The translations under genes were made by a program, and so were the position numbers. This document shows positions 35,206 to 43,411 of a stretch of DNA of 64,000 bases, piece by piece. The notes under the pieces were generated by a model. The model made no database searches and had not been told where the DNA came from. It saw nothing but the letters and a program-made list of their open reading frames with translations. Origin of the DNA: Methylobacterium sp. J-090 (GTDB lineage Bacteria > Pseudomonadota > Alphaproteobacteria > Rhizobiales > Beijerinckiaceae); NCBI RefSeq assembly GCF_022829345.1, contig NZ_JAKSXV010000082.1:124001-188000 (forward strand). The letters run 5' to 3'. Numbering within the stretch: the stretch's first letter is position 1; each line of letters opens with the position of its first letter.

Positions 35206-36534
35206 ATGGCGCTGGCTATTCCGCTGGAGGCGCAGGCGCGGGGCCGCGTGCGCTGGGGCATTCTGCTGATGCTGTTCACGACCACGGTCGTGAACTACGC
35301 CGATCGGGCCATCATCTCGATCGCCGGCACGCCGATGTCCCAGGATCTCGGCCTGACGCCGGTGAGCCTGGGTTACATCCTTTCCGCCTTCAGCTGGTCC
35401 TACGTCGCCGCGCAGATGCCCGGCGGTTGGATGCTCGATCGTTACGGCTCCAAATGGGTCTATGCGGGAGGCATCTTCTTCTGGTCCGTGTTCACCTTGG
35501 CTCAGGGCTGGGTCGGCTTCTTCGGCGGCGGCGCGGTGGCCATGCTGTTCGCCCTTCGCTTCCTCGTCGGCATCGCCGAGGCCCCGTCCTTCCCCGGCAA
35601 CGCCCGGATCGTGACGGCCTGGTTCCCGAGCGCGGAGCGGGGCAAGGCGAGCGCGATCTTCAATTCGGCCCAGTACTTCGCCCCCGTCCTGTTCGCCCCC
35701 CTGACGGCTTGGGTCACGCACGAATACGGCTGGCGCTACGCCTTCATCGTCATGGGGGTGATTGGCATCGTGCTCGCGCTGATCTGGGTCCGTGTGATCC
35801 ACGATCCCGCCGACCACCCCACCGTGACCCGCGCCGAACTCGACCACATCGCCTCCGGCGGCGCCCTGCTGGCGCTGGATGGGGAGAAGTCCGCCGACAG
35901 GAAGGGCTTCGATTGGGGAACCGTGCGCCAGCTCCTCTCCAACCGCATGCTGGTGGGCATCTACGTGGCGCAGCACTGCATCAACGTGATGACCTACTTC
36001 TTCCTCACCTGGTTTCCGATCTACCTCGTCAAGCAGCGCGGCCTCACCGTGCTCCAGGCCGGATTCGTCGCCTCGCTGCCGGCGCTCTGCGGCTTCCTCG
36101 GCGGCATCCTGGGCGGCGTCATCTCGGACGCGATCCTGAAGCGCACCGGCTCGCTCACGAAGGCCCGCAAGATCCCGATCGTGGCCGGCATGCTGCTCTC
36201 GATGTCGATCATCGCCTGCAACTACGTCGATTCGCCGGCCTTCGTGATCGGCTTCATGGCGCTGGCCTTCTTCGGCAAGGGCATCGGGGCGCTCGGCTGG
36301 GCGGTGATCTCGGACACCTCGCCGAAGGAGGCGGCGGGCCTCAGCGGCGCCATCTTCAACATGTTCGGCAACACTGCCGGCATCACAACGCCGATCGTCA
36401 TCGGCTACCTCGTCCAGGTGTCCGGCTCGTTCAACGGCGCCCTGGTCTTCGTCGGCTGCAACGCGCTGATCGCGATGATCGCCTACCTCGTCATCGTCGG
36501 CGAGATCCGGCGCGTCGAACTGCGCAAGTCCTGA
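35206..36534 (+). CDS. MFS permease for sugar acids (anion:cation symporter family)
   Basis: About 442 residues with twelve helices. NYADRAIISIAGTPM and PGGWMLDRYGSKWVY are family-typical for the ACS group that imports glucarate, galactarate, hexuronates or similar acids with protons. Partner gene: galactarate dehydratase 27 bases downstream, so galactarate is the probable substrate. ATG 35206 is preferred because GGGTGGAA precedes it; GTG 35197 is also in frame. Transcription may be governed by the paired palindromes upstream. Confidence 0.88.
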   Translation: MALAIPLEAQARGRVRWGILLMLFTTTVVNYADRAIISIAGTPMSQDLGLTPVSLGYILSAFSWSYVAAQMPGGWMLDRYGSKWVYAGGIFFWSVFTLAQGWVGFFGGGAVAMLFALRFLVGIAEAPSFPGNARIVTAWFPSAERGKASAIFNSAQYFAPVLFAPLTAWVTHEYGWRYAFIVMGVIGIVLALIWVRVIHDPADHPTVTRAELDHIASGGALLALDGEKSADRKGFDWGTVRQLLSNRMLVGIYVAQHCINVMTYFFLTWFPIYLVKQRGLTVLQAGFVASLPALCGFLGGILGGVISDAILKRTGSLTKARKIPIVAGMLLSMSIIACNYVDSPAFVIGFMALAFFGKGIGALGWAVISDTSPKEAAGLSGAIFNMFGNTAGITTPIVIGYLVQVSGSFNGALVFVGCNALIAMIAYLVIVGEIRRVELRKS

Positions 36535-36561
36535 ATCGGGAAAGGCCTGAGGAGAACGACC

Positions 36562-38127
36562 ATGCTCGGTGAACCGGCCGCCATGACTGAGAACACCGGG
36601 GACACGCCCCGCACCCTGCGCCTGCACGAGCACGACAACGTCGCCATCGTGGTCAACGCCTTCGGGTTGCCGGCCGGCACGGTCTTCGCCGACGGACTGA
36701 CCCTGGTGGAGTTCGTGCCGCAGGGGCACAAGGTGGCGCTCGTGGACATCCCGCAGGGCGGCACGGTGGTGCGCTACGGCGAGGTGGTGGGCATCGCGCT
36801 GCGCCCCCTGCCGCGCGGGTCCTGGGTCGAGGAATCGAGCGTCGAGACGCCGGTGGCGCCCGACCTCGACGCCCTGGAGAAGGCGACCCGCGTGCCCGCC
36901 CCCCTGCCGCCGCTCGACGGCTACACCTTCGAGGGCTACCGCAACCCGGACGGCTCGGTCGGCACCAAGAACATCCTGGCGATCTCGATCAGCGTGCAAT
37001 GCGTGGCCGGCACCCTCGACGTCGCCATCCGGCGGATCAAGCAGGAGCTGCTGCCGCGCTACCCCAACGTCGACGACGTGGTGGGTCTCACGCACGCCTA
37101 TGGCTGCGGCGTCGCCATCAACGCACCCGAGGCGGTGATCCCGATCCGCACCCTGCAGAGCCTCGCCCGCAACCCGAATTTCGGCGGCGAGGTCATGGTG
37201 GTCGGCCTCGGCTGCGAGAAGCTCGTCTCCGAGCGCCTTCTGCCGGACGGAGGTGCCGCCGAAGACGGCGGTGTCGTGCGCCTGCAGGACGAGCGTCACG
37301 CAGGCTTCGGCATGATGCTCGACAGCATCATGACCATGGCGGAGGCTCGCCTCGAAGTGCTCAACCGGCGCACCCGCGAGACCTGTCCGGCCGCCGACCT
37401 CGTGGTCGGCCTGCAATGCGGCGGCAGCGACGCCTTTTCGGGCGTCACCGCCAACCCGGCCCTCGGCCATGCCGCCGACCTGCTCGTGCGCTGTGGCGCC
37501 ACCGTGCTGTTCTCCGAGGTGACGGAGGTACGCGACGCGATCCATCTGCTCACCCCCCGCGCCGCGACGCCCGAGGTCGCCGACGCGCTGATCCGCGAGA
37601 TGGCCTGGTACGACGATTACCTCGCCAAAGGCGGGGCCGACCGCCGGGCCAACCCGTCGCCCGGCAACAAGAAGGGCGGCCTCAACAACATCGTCGAGAA
37701 GGCCCTGGGCTCGGTCGCCAAATCCGGCACCTCGGCCATCACGGGCGTGCTCGCGCCCGGCGAGCGGGTCCGCGAAAAGGGCCTGATCTTCGCCGCGACG
37801 CCGGCCAGCGACTTCGTCTGCGGCACCCTCCAGCTCGCCTCCGGCATGACGCTCCAGGTCTTCTCCACCGGCCGGGGCACGCCCTACGGCCTCGCCCACG
37901 CGCCGGTGATCAAGGTGGCGACCCGCACCGAACTGGCGGAGCGCTGGTCCGACCTCATCGACCTCGATGCCGGCCGTATCGCCACGGGCCACTCAACCAT
38001 CGAGGAAACCGGCTGGGACCTGTTCCACCTCATCCTCGACGTCGCCAGCGGTCGCAAGCAGCCGTGGTCCGATCGCTGGGGCCTGTTCAACGACCTCACG
38101 TTGTTCAATCCGGCGCCGATCACCTGA
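36562..38127 (+). CDS. garD: Galactarate dehydratase (UxaA/GarD family)
   Basis: 521 residues. The N-terminal SAF-like domain (about 18-95) is followed by the UxaA/GarD body ([20 protein letters not shown], ...). [21 protein letters not shown] and [19 protein letters not shown] carry conserved metal- or substrate-site residues. It removes water from galactarate to give 5-keto-4-deoxyglucarate. Altronate dehydratase is the main alternative within this family. It is in an operon with the permease; the downstream aldolase and reductase of the pathway are not in the window. GAGGAGA precedes the ATG. Confidence 0.85.
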   Translation: MLGEPAAMTENTGDTPRTLRLHEHDNVAIVVNAFGLPAGTVFADGLTLVEFVPQGHKVALVDIPQGGTVVRYGEVVGIALRPLPRGSWVEESSVETPVAPDLDALEKATRVPAPLPPLDGYTFEGYRNPDGSVGTKNILAISISVQCVAGTLDVAIRRIKQELLPRYPNVDDVVGLTHAYGCGVAINAPEAVIPIRTLQSLARNPNFGGEVMVVGLGCEKLVSERLLPDGGAAEDGGVVRLQDERHAGFGMMLDSIMTMAEARLEVLNRRTRETCPAADLVVGLQCGGSDAFSGVTANPALGHAADLLVRCGATVLFSEVTEVRDAIHLLTPRAATPEVADALIREMAWYDDYLAKGGADRRANPSPGNKKGGLNNIVEKALGSVAKSGTSAITGVLAPGERVREKGLIFAATPASDFVCGTLQLASGMTLQVFSTGRGTPYGLAHAPVIKVATRTELAERWSDLIDLDAGRIATGHSTIEETGWDLFHLILDVASGRKQPWSDRWGLFNDLTLFNPAPIT

Positions 38128-38157
38128 GGGACACCCTCATGCCGCTCGCGCCCGGGC

Positions 38158-39528
38158 TCAGATCGTCCGGCGCAGACGGCTCGCGAAGAAGCCGTCGAGG
38201 CCGCCCTTCCGCTCGGGGGCGGTCCCGTCGAGCTGCGACGGAAGGGTGCGCAGGTCGCCCTGGGCGTCGATGGGCTCGGACAGGCCGCCCAGCTCCTCCG
38301 GCCTCACCGGCACGCGCTCGAACCCGTCGTTGCGCTTGAGGAAGTCCCTGATTTGACGCTCGCCCTCCTCCGGCTCCAAGGAGCAGGTGCAGTAGACGAT
38401 CCGGCCGCCGGGCTTCACCAGGATCGCGGCCCGGTCGAACAGCCGCCGCTGCAGGGCGGCGAGGCGCAGGATGTCGTTGCCCGCCTTGGTCCAGGCCACA
38501 TCCGGATGGCGGCGGATGGTGCCGGTGGCCGAGCACGGCGCATCGAGCAGCACGGCATCGAACTGACCCGGCTCCTCGACGTCCAGGGCGTTGCCGACAC
38601 GGATCTCCGCGTCCAGCCCGAGGCGTGCGAGGTTCTCGCGCAGGCGCTCGAGGCGGGGGCCTGAGCGATCGACAGCGACGACGGTCGCTCCCGCCGCGGC
38701 GAGCTGGGCGGTCTTGCCGCCCGGCGCCGCGCAGAGATCCGCCACCCGCTGGCCGGGCGTCACACCGAGCAGCCGGGCGGGAATCGCGGCCGCCGCGTCC
38801 TGCACCCACCACGCGCCCTCGGCGTAGCCGGGCAGGTCGGAGACGGCGGAGCGGACCTCGTGCAGGCGCACGCTGCCCGTCGGCAGGGCGACGCCCCCGA
38901 GGCGTTCGGCCCATTCGTCGGCCGAGCCCTTGACCGTGATGTCGAGGGCGGCGCCGGCAAGGTGGGCCGCCGCGATGGCTTGTGCGGTTTCCAGCCCGTA
39001 GGCGTCCCGCCAGCGTCCGGCGAGCCAGTCCGGCGTGTTGTGGGCCAGGGGATCGGTCATCTCGCCGAGGATCTCGGCACGCTCGCGCACGATCCGGCGC
39101 AGGACGGCGTTGACGAGGCCGGACAGGTGCTGGAGCTGCGGGTCGCCCTTGGCGAGGCGTACGCCGAGATCGACGGCGGCGTGGTCGGGTACGTTGAGGT
39201 CGAGGATTTGGGCGGCGCCCGTGGCGAGCAGGGCGACGAGGCGGGGCTGGCCCTCGGGGAGCCCCTGCGACAGGCGCGCGGCGAGCATTCGCTTCAGGAA
39301 GCCGAGGCGCCGGAAGGTGGCGGTGGCGATGGCCCGCGCCAGGGCCGTGTCGGCGCCGTCCAGGGCGGCATCACGCCCGGCCTGTGCCAGGGCATCCTCG
39401 AGGGCGAAGGCGTGGGTGCTGGCCAGGAGATCGGCCACGGCGCCGTGGGCGACCTGGCGGGCGGCGAGGCCCGCGACGGTGCGGTCGATGGCCGTGATCG
39501 GCCCCTCCGCGTTGCGGCGTGTCGCCAT
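38158..39528 (-). CDS. rsmB: 16S rRNA cytosine-C5 methyltransferase RsmB-like (NusB plus NOP2/Sun domains)
   Basis: 456 residues. An N-terminal NusB-like helical domain (about 20-150) is fused to a Rossmann methyltransferase with VADLCAAPGGKTAQLAA (SAM site), DAPCSATGTIRRHPD (proton donor Cys) and YCTCSLEPEEGE (catalytic Cys). This is the RsmB plan, which methylates C967 of 16S rRNA. ATG 39528 follows AGGAGAAG. The frame runs open to 39594. It overlaps nothing and converges with garD. Confidence 0.92.
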   Translation of the reverse strand: MATRRNAEGPITAIDRTVAGLAARQVAHGAVADLLASTHAFALEDALAQAGRDAALDGADTALARAIATATFRRLGFLKRMLAARLSQGLPEGQPRLVALLATGAAQILDLNVPDHAAVDLGVRLAKGDPQLQHLSGLVNAVLRRIVRERAEILGEMTDPLAHNTPDWLAGRWRDAYGLETAQAIAAAHLAGAALDITVKGSADEWAERLGGVALPTGSVRLHEVRSAVSDLPGYAEGAWWVQDAAAAIPARLLGVTPGQRVADLCAAPGGKTAQLAAAGATVVAVDRSGPRLERLRENLARLGLDAEIRVGNALDVEEPGQFDAVLLDAPCSATGTIRRHPDVAWTKAGNDILRLAALQRRLFDRAAILVKPGGRIVYCTCSLEPEEGERQIRDFLKRNDGFERVPVRPEELGGLSEPIDAQGDLRTLPSQLDGTAPERKGGLDGFFASRLRRTI

Positions 39529-39608
39529 GAGTGCCACTTCTCCTGAGAGATCGCGCCCGACCGAGCCGGGCATCCTTCGGGACAGCCCTTTCACCCCTCA
39601 CCTCCGAG

Positions 39609-39836
39609 ATGCAAGCCATGCCGATGCAGGACGATACGGAAAACCAGAGGTCCGCCCCCCGCCCGCCCCTCTCGGCCGCCGCGACCCGGGCGCTCGCCGA
39701 GGCGGAATCCCGCCGCAAGGACATCGACGCACGGGCGGCCGAGATCGCCGCGGCGCGTGAGCGTCAGGGGCGGGGCGGCCTGGAGCCGGTCCGCTACGAC
39801 GATTGGGAGATCAAGGGTATCGCCGTCGACTTCTGA
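39609..39836 (+). CDS. DUF1674 / SdhAF4-like protein
   Basis: 75 residues. The C terminus RGGLEPVRYDDWEIKGIAVDF is the hallmark of the DUF1674 family. In mitochondria the family member SdhAF4 helps assemble flavinylated SdhA with SdhB. Bacterial members are assumed to do the same. The sdh operon of this organism is 15 kb away. Several ATGs at 39609, 39618 and 39624 are in frame; the first is used. It precedes a small cupin gene by about 60 bases. Confidence 0.85.
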   Translation: MQAMPMQDDTENQRSAPRPPLSAAATRALAEAESRRKDIDARAAEIAAARERQGRGGLEPVRYDDWEIKGIAVDF

Positions 39837-39898
39837 AGGGCCGGAACGTCCGGTGCTCCGCCTCGGTTGGCCTCGCACCATCGCGTACGAGGACAACC

Positions 39899-40210
39899 AT
39901 GGCCATCACCAAGATTTCGAGCCGCACGGCCACAGCCGGCGCTCACGGAGAGATCGCCCTCGCCGGAGGCCGCTCCGTCGCCCTGCGGATGTGGCGCGAG
40001 GAAGAGCCGAACGGCGACAAGGCGAGTGCCAGCCGTCCCTACGAGACCGTGGGTTACGTGGTCGCGGGCCGCGCCGAACTCGTGGTGAACGGCGAGACCA
40101 CGACCCTGGAGCCGGGCGATTCCTGGCTGGTGCCGGCGGGCGCCGAGCACACCTACACGATCCTCGAGACCTTCACGGCCATTGAGGCGACGGCGCCGCC
40201 GGCCGCCTGA
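39899..40210 (+). CDS. Small cupin-domain protein
   Basis: 103 residues, one cupin barrel. ETVGYVVAGRAELVVNGE and PGDSWLVPAGAEHTYTILE carry the two cupin motifs with Glu and His that would bind metal. GAGGAC lies 5 bases before the ATG. The substrate is unknown; small single cupins are often sensors or isomerases. It ends in a long palindrome. Confidence 0.85.
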   Translation: MAITKISSRTATAGAHGEIALAGGRSVALRMWREEEPNGDKASASRPYETVGYVVAGRAELVVNGETTTLEPGDSWLVPAGAEHTYTILETFTAIEATAPPAA

Positions 40211-40217
40211 ACCATCA

Positions 40218-40244
40218 GCGGTCGCCGGATGATCCGGCGACCGC
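40218..40244. terminator. Perfect 27-nt palindrome between convergent genes
   Basis: GCGGTCGCCGGAT (40218-40230), one base, then the exact inverse ATCCGGCGACCGC (40232-40244). It sits between the cupin gene (plus) and an L,D-transpeptidase (minus) and can end transcription in both directions. There is no T-tract, so termination may be Rho-dependent or by stem strength only. Confidence 0.6.
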
Positions 40245-40251
40245 CCCGAGA

Positions 40252-40782
40252 TCAGCGGACCACGTAGACCGGCGTGCCCACCGAGACGCGGCTGTAGAGG
40301 TCGACCACGTCCTGGTTGTACATGCGGATGCAGCCATACGAGGCGTAGGAGCCGATGGAGTTCGGCCGGTTGGTGCCATGGATGGCGTACTCGCCGCCGG
40401 ACAGGGTGAGCGCCGCCGAACCCATGGGGTTGTGCGGCGAGCCGCCGGCGATCACGTCGGGCAGGCGCGGGTTGTCGCGCTTGACCTCGCGGGGAGGAGA
40501 CCATGCCGGATGCACGTACTTGCCATCGATCTCCCGTGCCCCGGTCCATTGCTTTCCGGGCTTGCCCACGGCCACGGGATAGCGGATCGCCGTGCCGTCG
40601 CCGTTGACGAGGTAGAGCCGGCGCTCGGCCGTGCGCACCACCACGGTGCCGGGGCTCACGCCTTCCTGAAACGCGACCACCTCCCGCGCCGCCGCCGGCA
40701 TCGCCGTGAGCGCGCCGACCAGCACGGCGATGCCCGACGCGAAAGCGTACTTCCTGAACCCGACCATGAAATCCATTCCCAT
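40252..40782 (-). CDS. L,D-transpeptidase (YkuD family), second copy
   Basis: 176 residues with an N-terminal signal (KYAFASGIAVLVGALTAMPA). Catalytic residues are intact: His135 in YAIHGTNRP and Cys151 in ASYGCIRMY. It is expected to cross-link peptidoglycan in the periplasm. AGGA precedes ATG 40782; nearby ATGs at 40776 and 40767 are possible. It shares the family with the gene at 31767 but has a different N-terminal half. Confidence 0.93.
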   Translation of the reverse strand: MGMDFMVGFRKYAFASGIAVLVGALTAMPAAAREVVAFQEGVSPGTVVVRTAERRLYLVNGDGTAIRYPVAVGKPGKQWTGAREIDGKYVHPAWSPPREVKRDNPRLPDVIAGGSPHNPMGSAALTLSGGEYAIHGTNRPNSIGSYASYGCIRMYNQDVVDLYSRVSVGTPVYVVR

Positions 40783-40952
40783 CAGCGTTGTCCTGACGGT
40801 GATCCTTCGGGATCGAGGTTGCTGTTCCGATTACGTCTTCGCCTCGGCGGGGGATAACTGCGCGAAACCTGAGACGACGGTAAAAAGACATCCGGGCCGG
40901 TCCGGAGCAAAGCAAGGCTTCGTGTTAAGTCCCGGTTGACCTTCCCCGCGTG

Positions 40953-41594
40953 TCAGCGCTCGATCAGGGCCGCCGCGACGCGGTCCTGCCAGCCGTGGCG
41001 GACGAGTTCCGGGTCGGTGTGCTCCTCCACGGGGAAGCCGACGCAGAGATAGGCGACGAGGTGCCAGGCGCAGGGCACCTCCAGGACCGTACACACCGTC
41101 TCCGGCTCGAGGATCGAGACCCAGCCGACCCCGAGCCCATGGGCACGGGCGGCGAGCCAGAAGGTCTGCACGGCGCCCACCACGGAGTAGCGCAGCATTT
41201 CCGGCATGGTGGCGCGGCCGAGGCCGTGGCCGGATTCGGTGGCCTCGTCGCAGAACACCGCCAGGTGCACCGGCGCCTCGTGCAGGCCAGCGAGCTTGAG
41301 ACGGATGTAGACGTCGCGCCGCTCGGCCGCGTAGCCCGTGGCGGCGGCTTCGTTGCAGTGCTCGAAGCTCCGGGTCACCGCCGCGCGGCGCGCTGGGTTC
41401 GTCACCCGGACGAAGCGCCAGGGCTGGCTGTTGCCGACGGAGGGACTCAGCGCCGCGAGGTCGAGGCAGCGGCGCAGGAGAGTCTCGTCCACGGGATCGC
41501 CGCGAAAGCGACGCACGTCGCGGCGCCACGCGAACAGCTCCGCGAGGGTTTGACGAAAACCGGCATCGAACTGGACCAAGACCTGTCGTCCCAC
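40953..41594 (-). CDS. bluB: 5,6-dimethylbenzimidazole synthase (BluB)
   Basis: About 213 residues of the nitroreductase fold. RRDVRRFRGDPVDE and SPSVGNSQPWRFVRV are BluB-specific versions of the FMN-binding segments, and LGVGWVSILEPE is also typical. BluB cleaves reduced FMN with oxygen to make the lower ligand of vitamin B12. In methylotrophs B12 serves the mutases of the ethylmalonyl-CoA pathway. The start is set at GTG 41594, just before the conserved sequence; there is no clear ribosome site and other starts upstream are possible. A structured leader with a terminator precedes it. Confidence 0.88.
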   Translation of the reverse strand: MGRQVLVQFDAGFRQTLAELFAWRRDVRRFRGDPVDETLLRRCLDLAALSPSVGNSQPWRFVRVTNPARRAAVTRSFEHCNEAAATGYAAERRDVYIRLKLAGLHEAPVHLAVFCDEATESGHGLGRATMPEMLRYSVVGAVQTFWLAARAHGLGVGWVSILEPETVCTVLEVPCAWHLVAYLCVGFPVEEHTDPELVRHGWQDRVAAALIER

Positions 41595-41639
41595 GGAGCA
41601 CGCGACCCTGTCATAGAACTTGATTCGGGGAAGCGCGCG

Positions 41640-41669
41640 AAAAAAGGGCCGCGCTCCGAAGAGGCGGCC
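41640..41669 (-). terminator. Intrinsic terminator upstream of bluB
   Basis: On the minus strand GGCCGCCTC, a TTCG tetraloop, GAG, a bulged C and GCGGCC form a strong hairpin at 41669-41647, followed by C and six T (41645-41640). It points toward bluB, whose start lies 46 bases further on. No minus-strand gene ends here, which suggests a leader terminator rather than a gene terminator. Confidence 0.75.
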
Positions 41670-41808
41670 TGAAGTCCTTGGGTCTCGAAACCTCCGGAGT
41701 GTCGGTCCGTGGAGGCCGGTCCAGCCCCCGAGAGCTGGGGAGCCGTAGGGTTCGGGTGCCGAACCGGCCGACGGAACCGACGAGGTTCGGCAACAGGTAT
41801 GCCGCCTC
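41640..41808 (-). promoter_or_regulatory. Structured leader of bluB, candidate transcription attenuator or riboswitch
   Basis: Reading the minus strand from 41808: GAGGCGGC (41808-41801) is exactly complementary to GCCGCCTC (41668-41661), the 5' arm of the terminator just downstream. Between them lie GCCGAACC (41791-41784) with GGTTCGGC (41765-41758), a competing CCGAACC (41755-41749), CCAGC/GCTGG (41738-41721) and CCTCC/GGAGG (41715-41691). The outer pairing would enclose three hairpins and block the terminator. I see no cobalamin-box sequence. This is a structural proposal, not a recognised family. Confidence 0.5.
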
Positions 41809-41972
41809 ATCACGGCACGCGCGGGGCCTCTTCGCGGCGGAAAGATGGTCGTGTGCCAGCGCACCCGCGGGCGGGCGCCCCTGCCACCCGGCGACCTGTG
41901 CGGCGACCCTTGCGGGCGTCCGGGCCCGGGACCATCATCACGCTCGTATGACATCCGGGATCAGGAGCGACG

Positions 41973-42347
41973 ATGAGCGAGCGGACCAGCGCCGAACCGA
42001 GTTTGTCCGAGCCGGCAGCCCGTATCATCCCCTTCCCCTCGGCGCCCGTCACTCCGCAGATCGCCTTCGACCGGGCGGAACTGCGCGTCCTATTCAATCT
42101 CTACGGACGGATGGTGTCCATGGGCGAGTGGCGCGACTACGCCCTCGATTTCCGACGGGACAAGGCAGTGTTCTCCATCTACCGGCGCAGCTCCGAGATG
42201 CCGCTCTACCGGGTGGAGAAGGACCCCAAGCTCGCCCGGCGCCAGGGCGCCTACGCGGTGGTGGCGGCCTCGGGGCTGGTGATGAAGCGCGGTCAGGATC
42301 TGGCCCGGGTGATCGCCGTGCTGGAGCCGCCCCTGCGCGCGGTGTGA
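41973..42347 (+). CDS. DUF2794 family protein
   Basis: 124 residues, soluble. ELRVLFNLYGRMVSMGEWRD, FSIYRRSSEMPLYRVEKDP and LARRQGAYAVVAASG match the DUF2794 family of alphaproteobacteria, which is conserved but has no known function. AGGAG precedes the ATG at 5 bases. A strong bidirectional terminator follows. Confidence 0.85.
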   Translation: MSERTSAEPSLSEPAARIIPFPSAPVTPQIAFDRAELRVLFNLYGRMVSMGEWRDYALDFRRDKAVFSIYRRSSEMPLYRVEKDPKLARRQGAYAVVAASGLVMKRGQDLARVIAVLEPPLRAV

Positions 42348-42370
42348 GGCGGCCACGGACCAGGACATGA

Positions 42371-42406
42371 AAAAAGGCCCCGGCGGTCACCCGCCGGGGC
42401 CTTTTT
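42371..42406. terminator. Bidirectional intrinsic terminator
   Basis: A 16-bp perfect stem AAAAAGGCCCCGGCGG (42371-42386) and CCGCCGGGGCCTTTTT (42391-42406) with a 4-nt loop, T-tract on both strands. It lies between convergent DUF2794 and ybhL genes and can stop both. Confidence 0.95.
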
Positions 42407-42427
42407 CGTTTCGTCCGGCGATCCGCG

Positions 42428-43195
42428 TTAGCGGCGGTCACCCAGGAGCGAGAGCAGCATCTGGAACATGTTGATGAAGTCCAGATAGAGCGTCAGCGCA
42501 CCGTTCACGGACAGCTTGGCCGCGCCCTCGGCATCCGCGCCGCTGTAGAGGAACATCTCCTTCAGCTTCTGCGTGTCGTAGGCGGTGAGGCCGGCGAAGA
42601 TGAGCACGCCGAGCACCGAGATGGCGAACTGCAAGGCCGAGGAAGCCATGAAGATATTCACCACCGAGGCGATGATCAGGCCGATCAGGCCCATGATCAG
42701 GAACGAACCCATGCCCGACAGGCTGCGCTTCGTCGTGTAGCCGTAGAGGCTGAGGCCGCCGAAGGTTGCCGCCGTGATGAAGAACACCCGCACCACGCTG
42801 GCGCCCGTGAACACGAGGAGCAGCGAGGACATGGACGCACCCATCACCGCCGCGAAGGCGAAGAAGGTCAGCCGGGCGGAGGCCGCCGACATGCGGTCCA
42901 TCCGCATGGAGAAGATGAAGATGAAGGCCAGCGGCGCCAGCATGATCACCCACTTGAGCGGGCTGGTGTAGAGGAGCTGGCCGAAGGGGGTCAGCGCCAC
43001 GCGTCCGGTCGCCGTCTGCGCGACGGCGGCCATGTTGAGGCCGAGCGCCACGAGACCGGAGATCCCGAGGCCGATGACCATGTTGTTGTAGACGCCGAGC
43101 ATGAAGGTGCGCAGGCCCTGGTCGATGTCGACCTGGGTGCCGGCGTACCCCGTCGGCTGGGCGCCGACCCGGAAGGGGCTGTTGTCGAATGCCAT
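42428..43195 (-). CDS. ybhL: Bax inhibitor-1 / YbhL family membrane protein
   Basis: 255 residues with seven membrane helices. FSMRMDRMSAASARLTFFAF and the C-terminal NGALTLYLDFINMFQMLLSL are typical for bacterial BI-1 proteins (YbhL, YccA), which act in the inner membrane as calcium leak channels or modulators of the FtsH protease. AAGGA precedes ATG 43195. A structured leader is found immediately upstream. Confidence 0.93.
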   Translation of the reverse strand: MAFDNSPFRVGAQPTGYAGTQVDIDQGLRTFMLGVYNNMVIGLGISGLVALGLNMAAVAQTATGRVALTPFGQLLYTSPLKWVIMLAPLAFIFIFSMRMDRMSAASARLTFFAFAAVMGASMSSLLLVFTGASVVRVFFITAATFGGLSLYGYTTKRSLSGMGSFLIMGLIGLIIASVVNIFMASSALQFAISVLGVLIFAGLTAYDTQKLKEMFLYSGADAEGAAKLSVNGALTLYLDFINMFQMLLSLLGDRR

Positions 43196-43239
43196 GGGAG
43201 ATTCCTTTGGAAGCTCTCTCAGCGTGTGATTTTACGAAA

Positions 43240-43281
43240 CGAGGCTCACGCACAGGACCTCTGGCACCCTGAGATGCCTCG
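43240..43281 (-). promoter_or_regulatory. Candidate ybhL leader RNA
   Basis: In the minus-strand transcript, CGAGGC (43281-43276) pairs with GCCTCG (43245-43240), enclosing a GGCA/TGCC hairpin. A ybhL leader motif is known upstream of ybhL genes in Rhizobiales (Rfam ybhL), and this element has the right place, 45 bases before the start codon. I could not compare the sequence to the model, so the name is a proposal. Confidence 0.5.
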
Positions 43282-43411
43282 AACACAAATATGTTCCGTC
43301 CTCCCGCTTCGCACAAGAGGCCGGCCGAGCTTCAGCCGCGGGAATCTCGACGCTGCGCGGGCTGATTTTATTGACTTAAATCGGGATTAAAACACGATTC
43401 GTCATGATCGA

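Noticed and set aside
35185..37992. 935-codon minus-strand open frame over the MFS-garD genes
   Set aside because: Antisense shadow; both plus-strand proteins are clear family members.
41595..41972. Cobalamin riboswitch before bluB
   Set aside because: The leader has none of the conserved B12-box or core sequences I would expect. The structured element is therefore reported as an unknown class.
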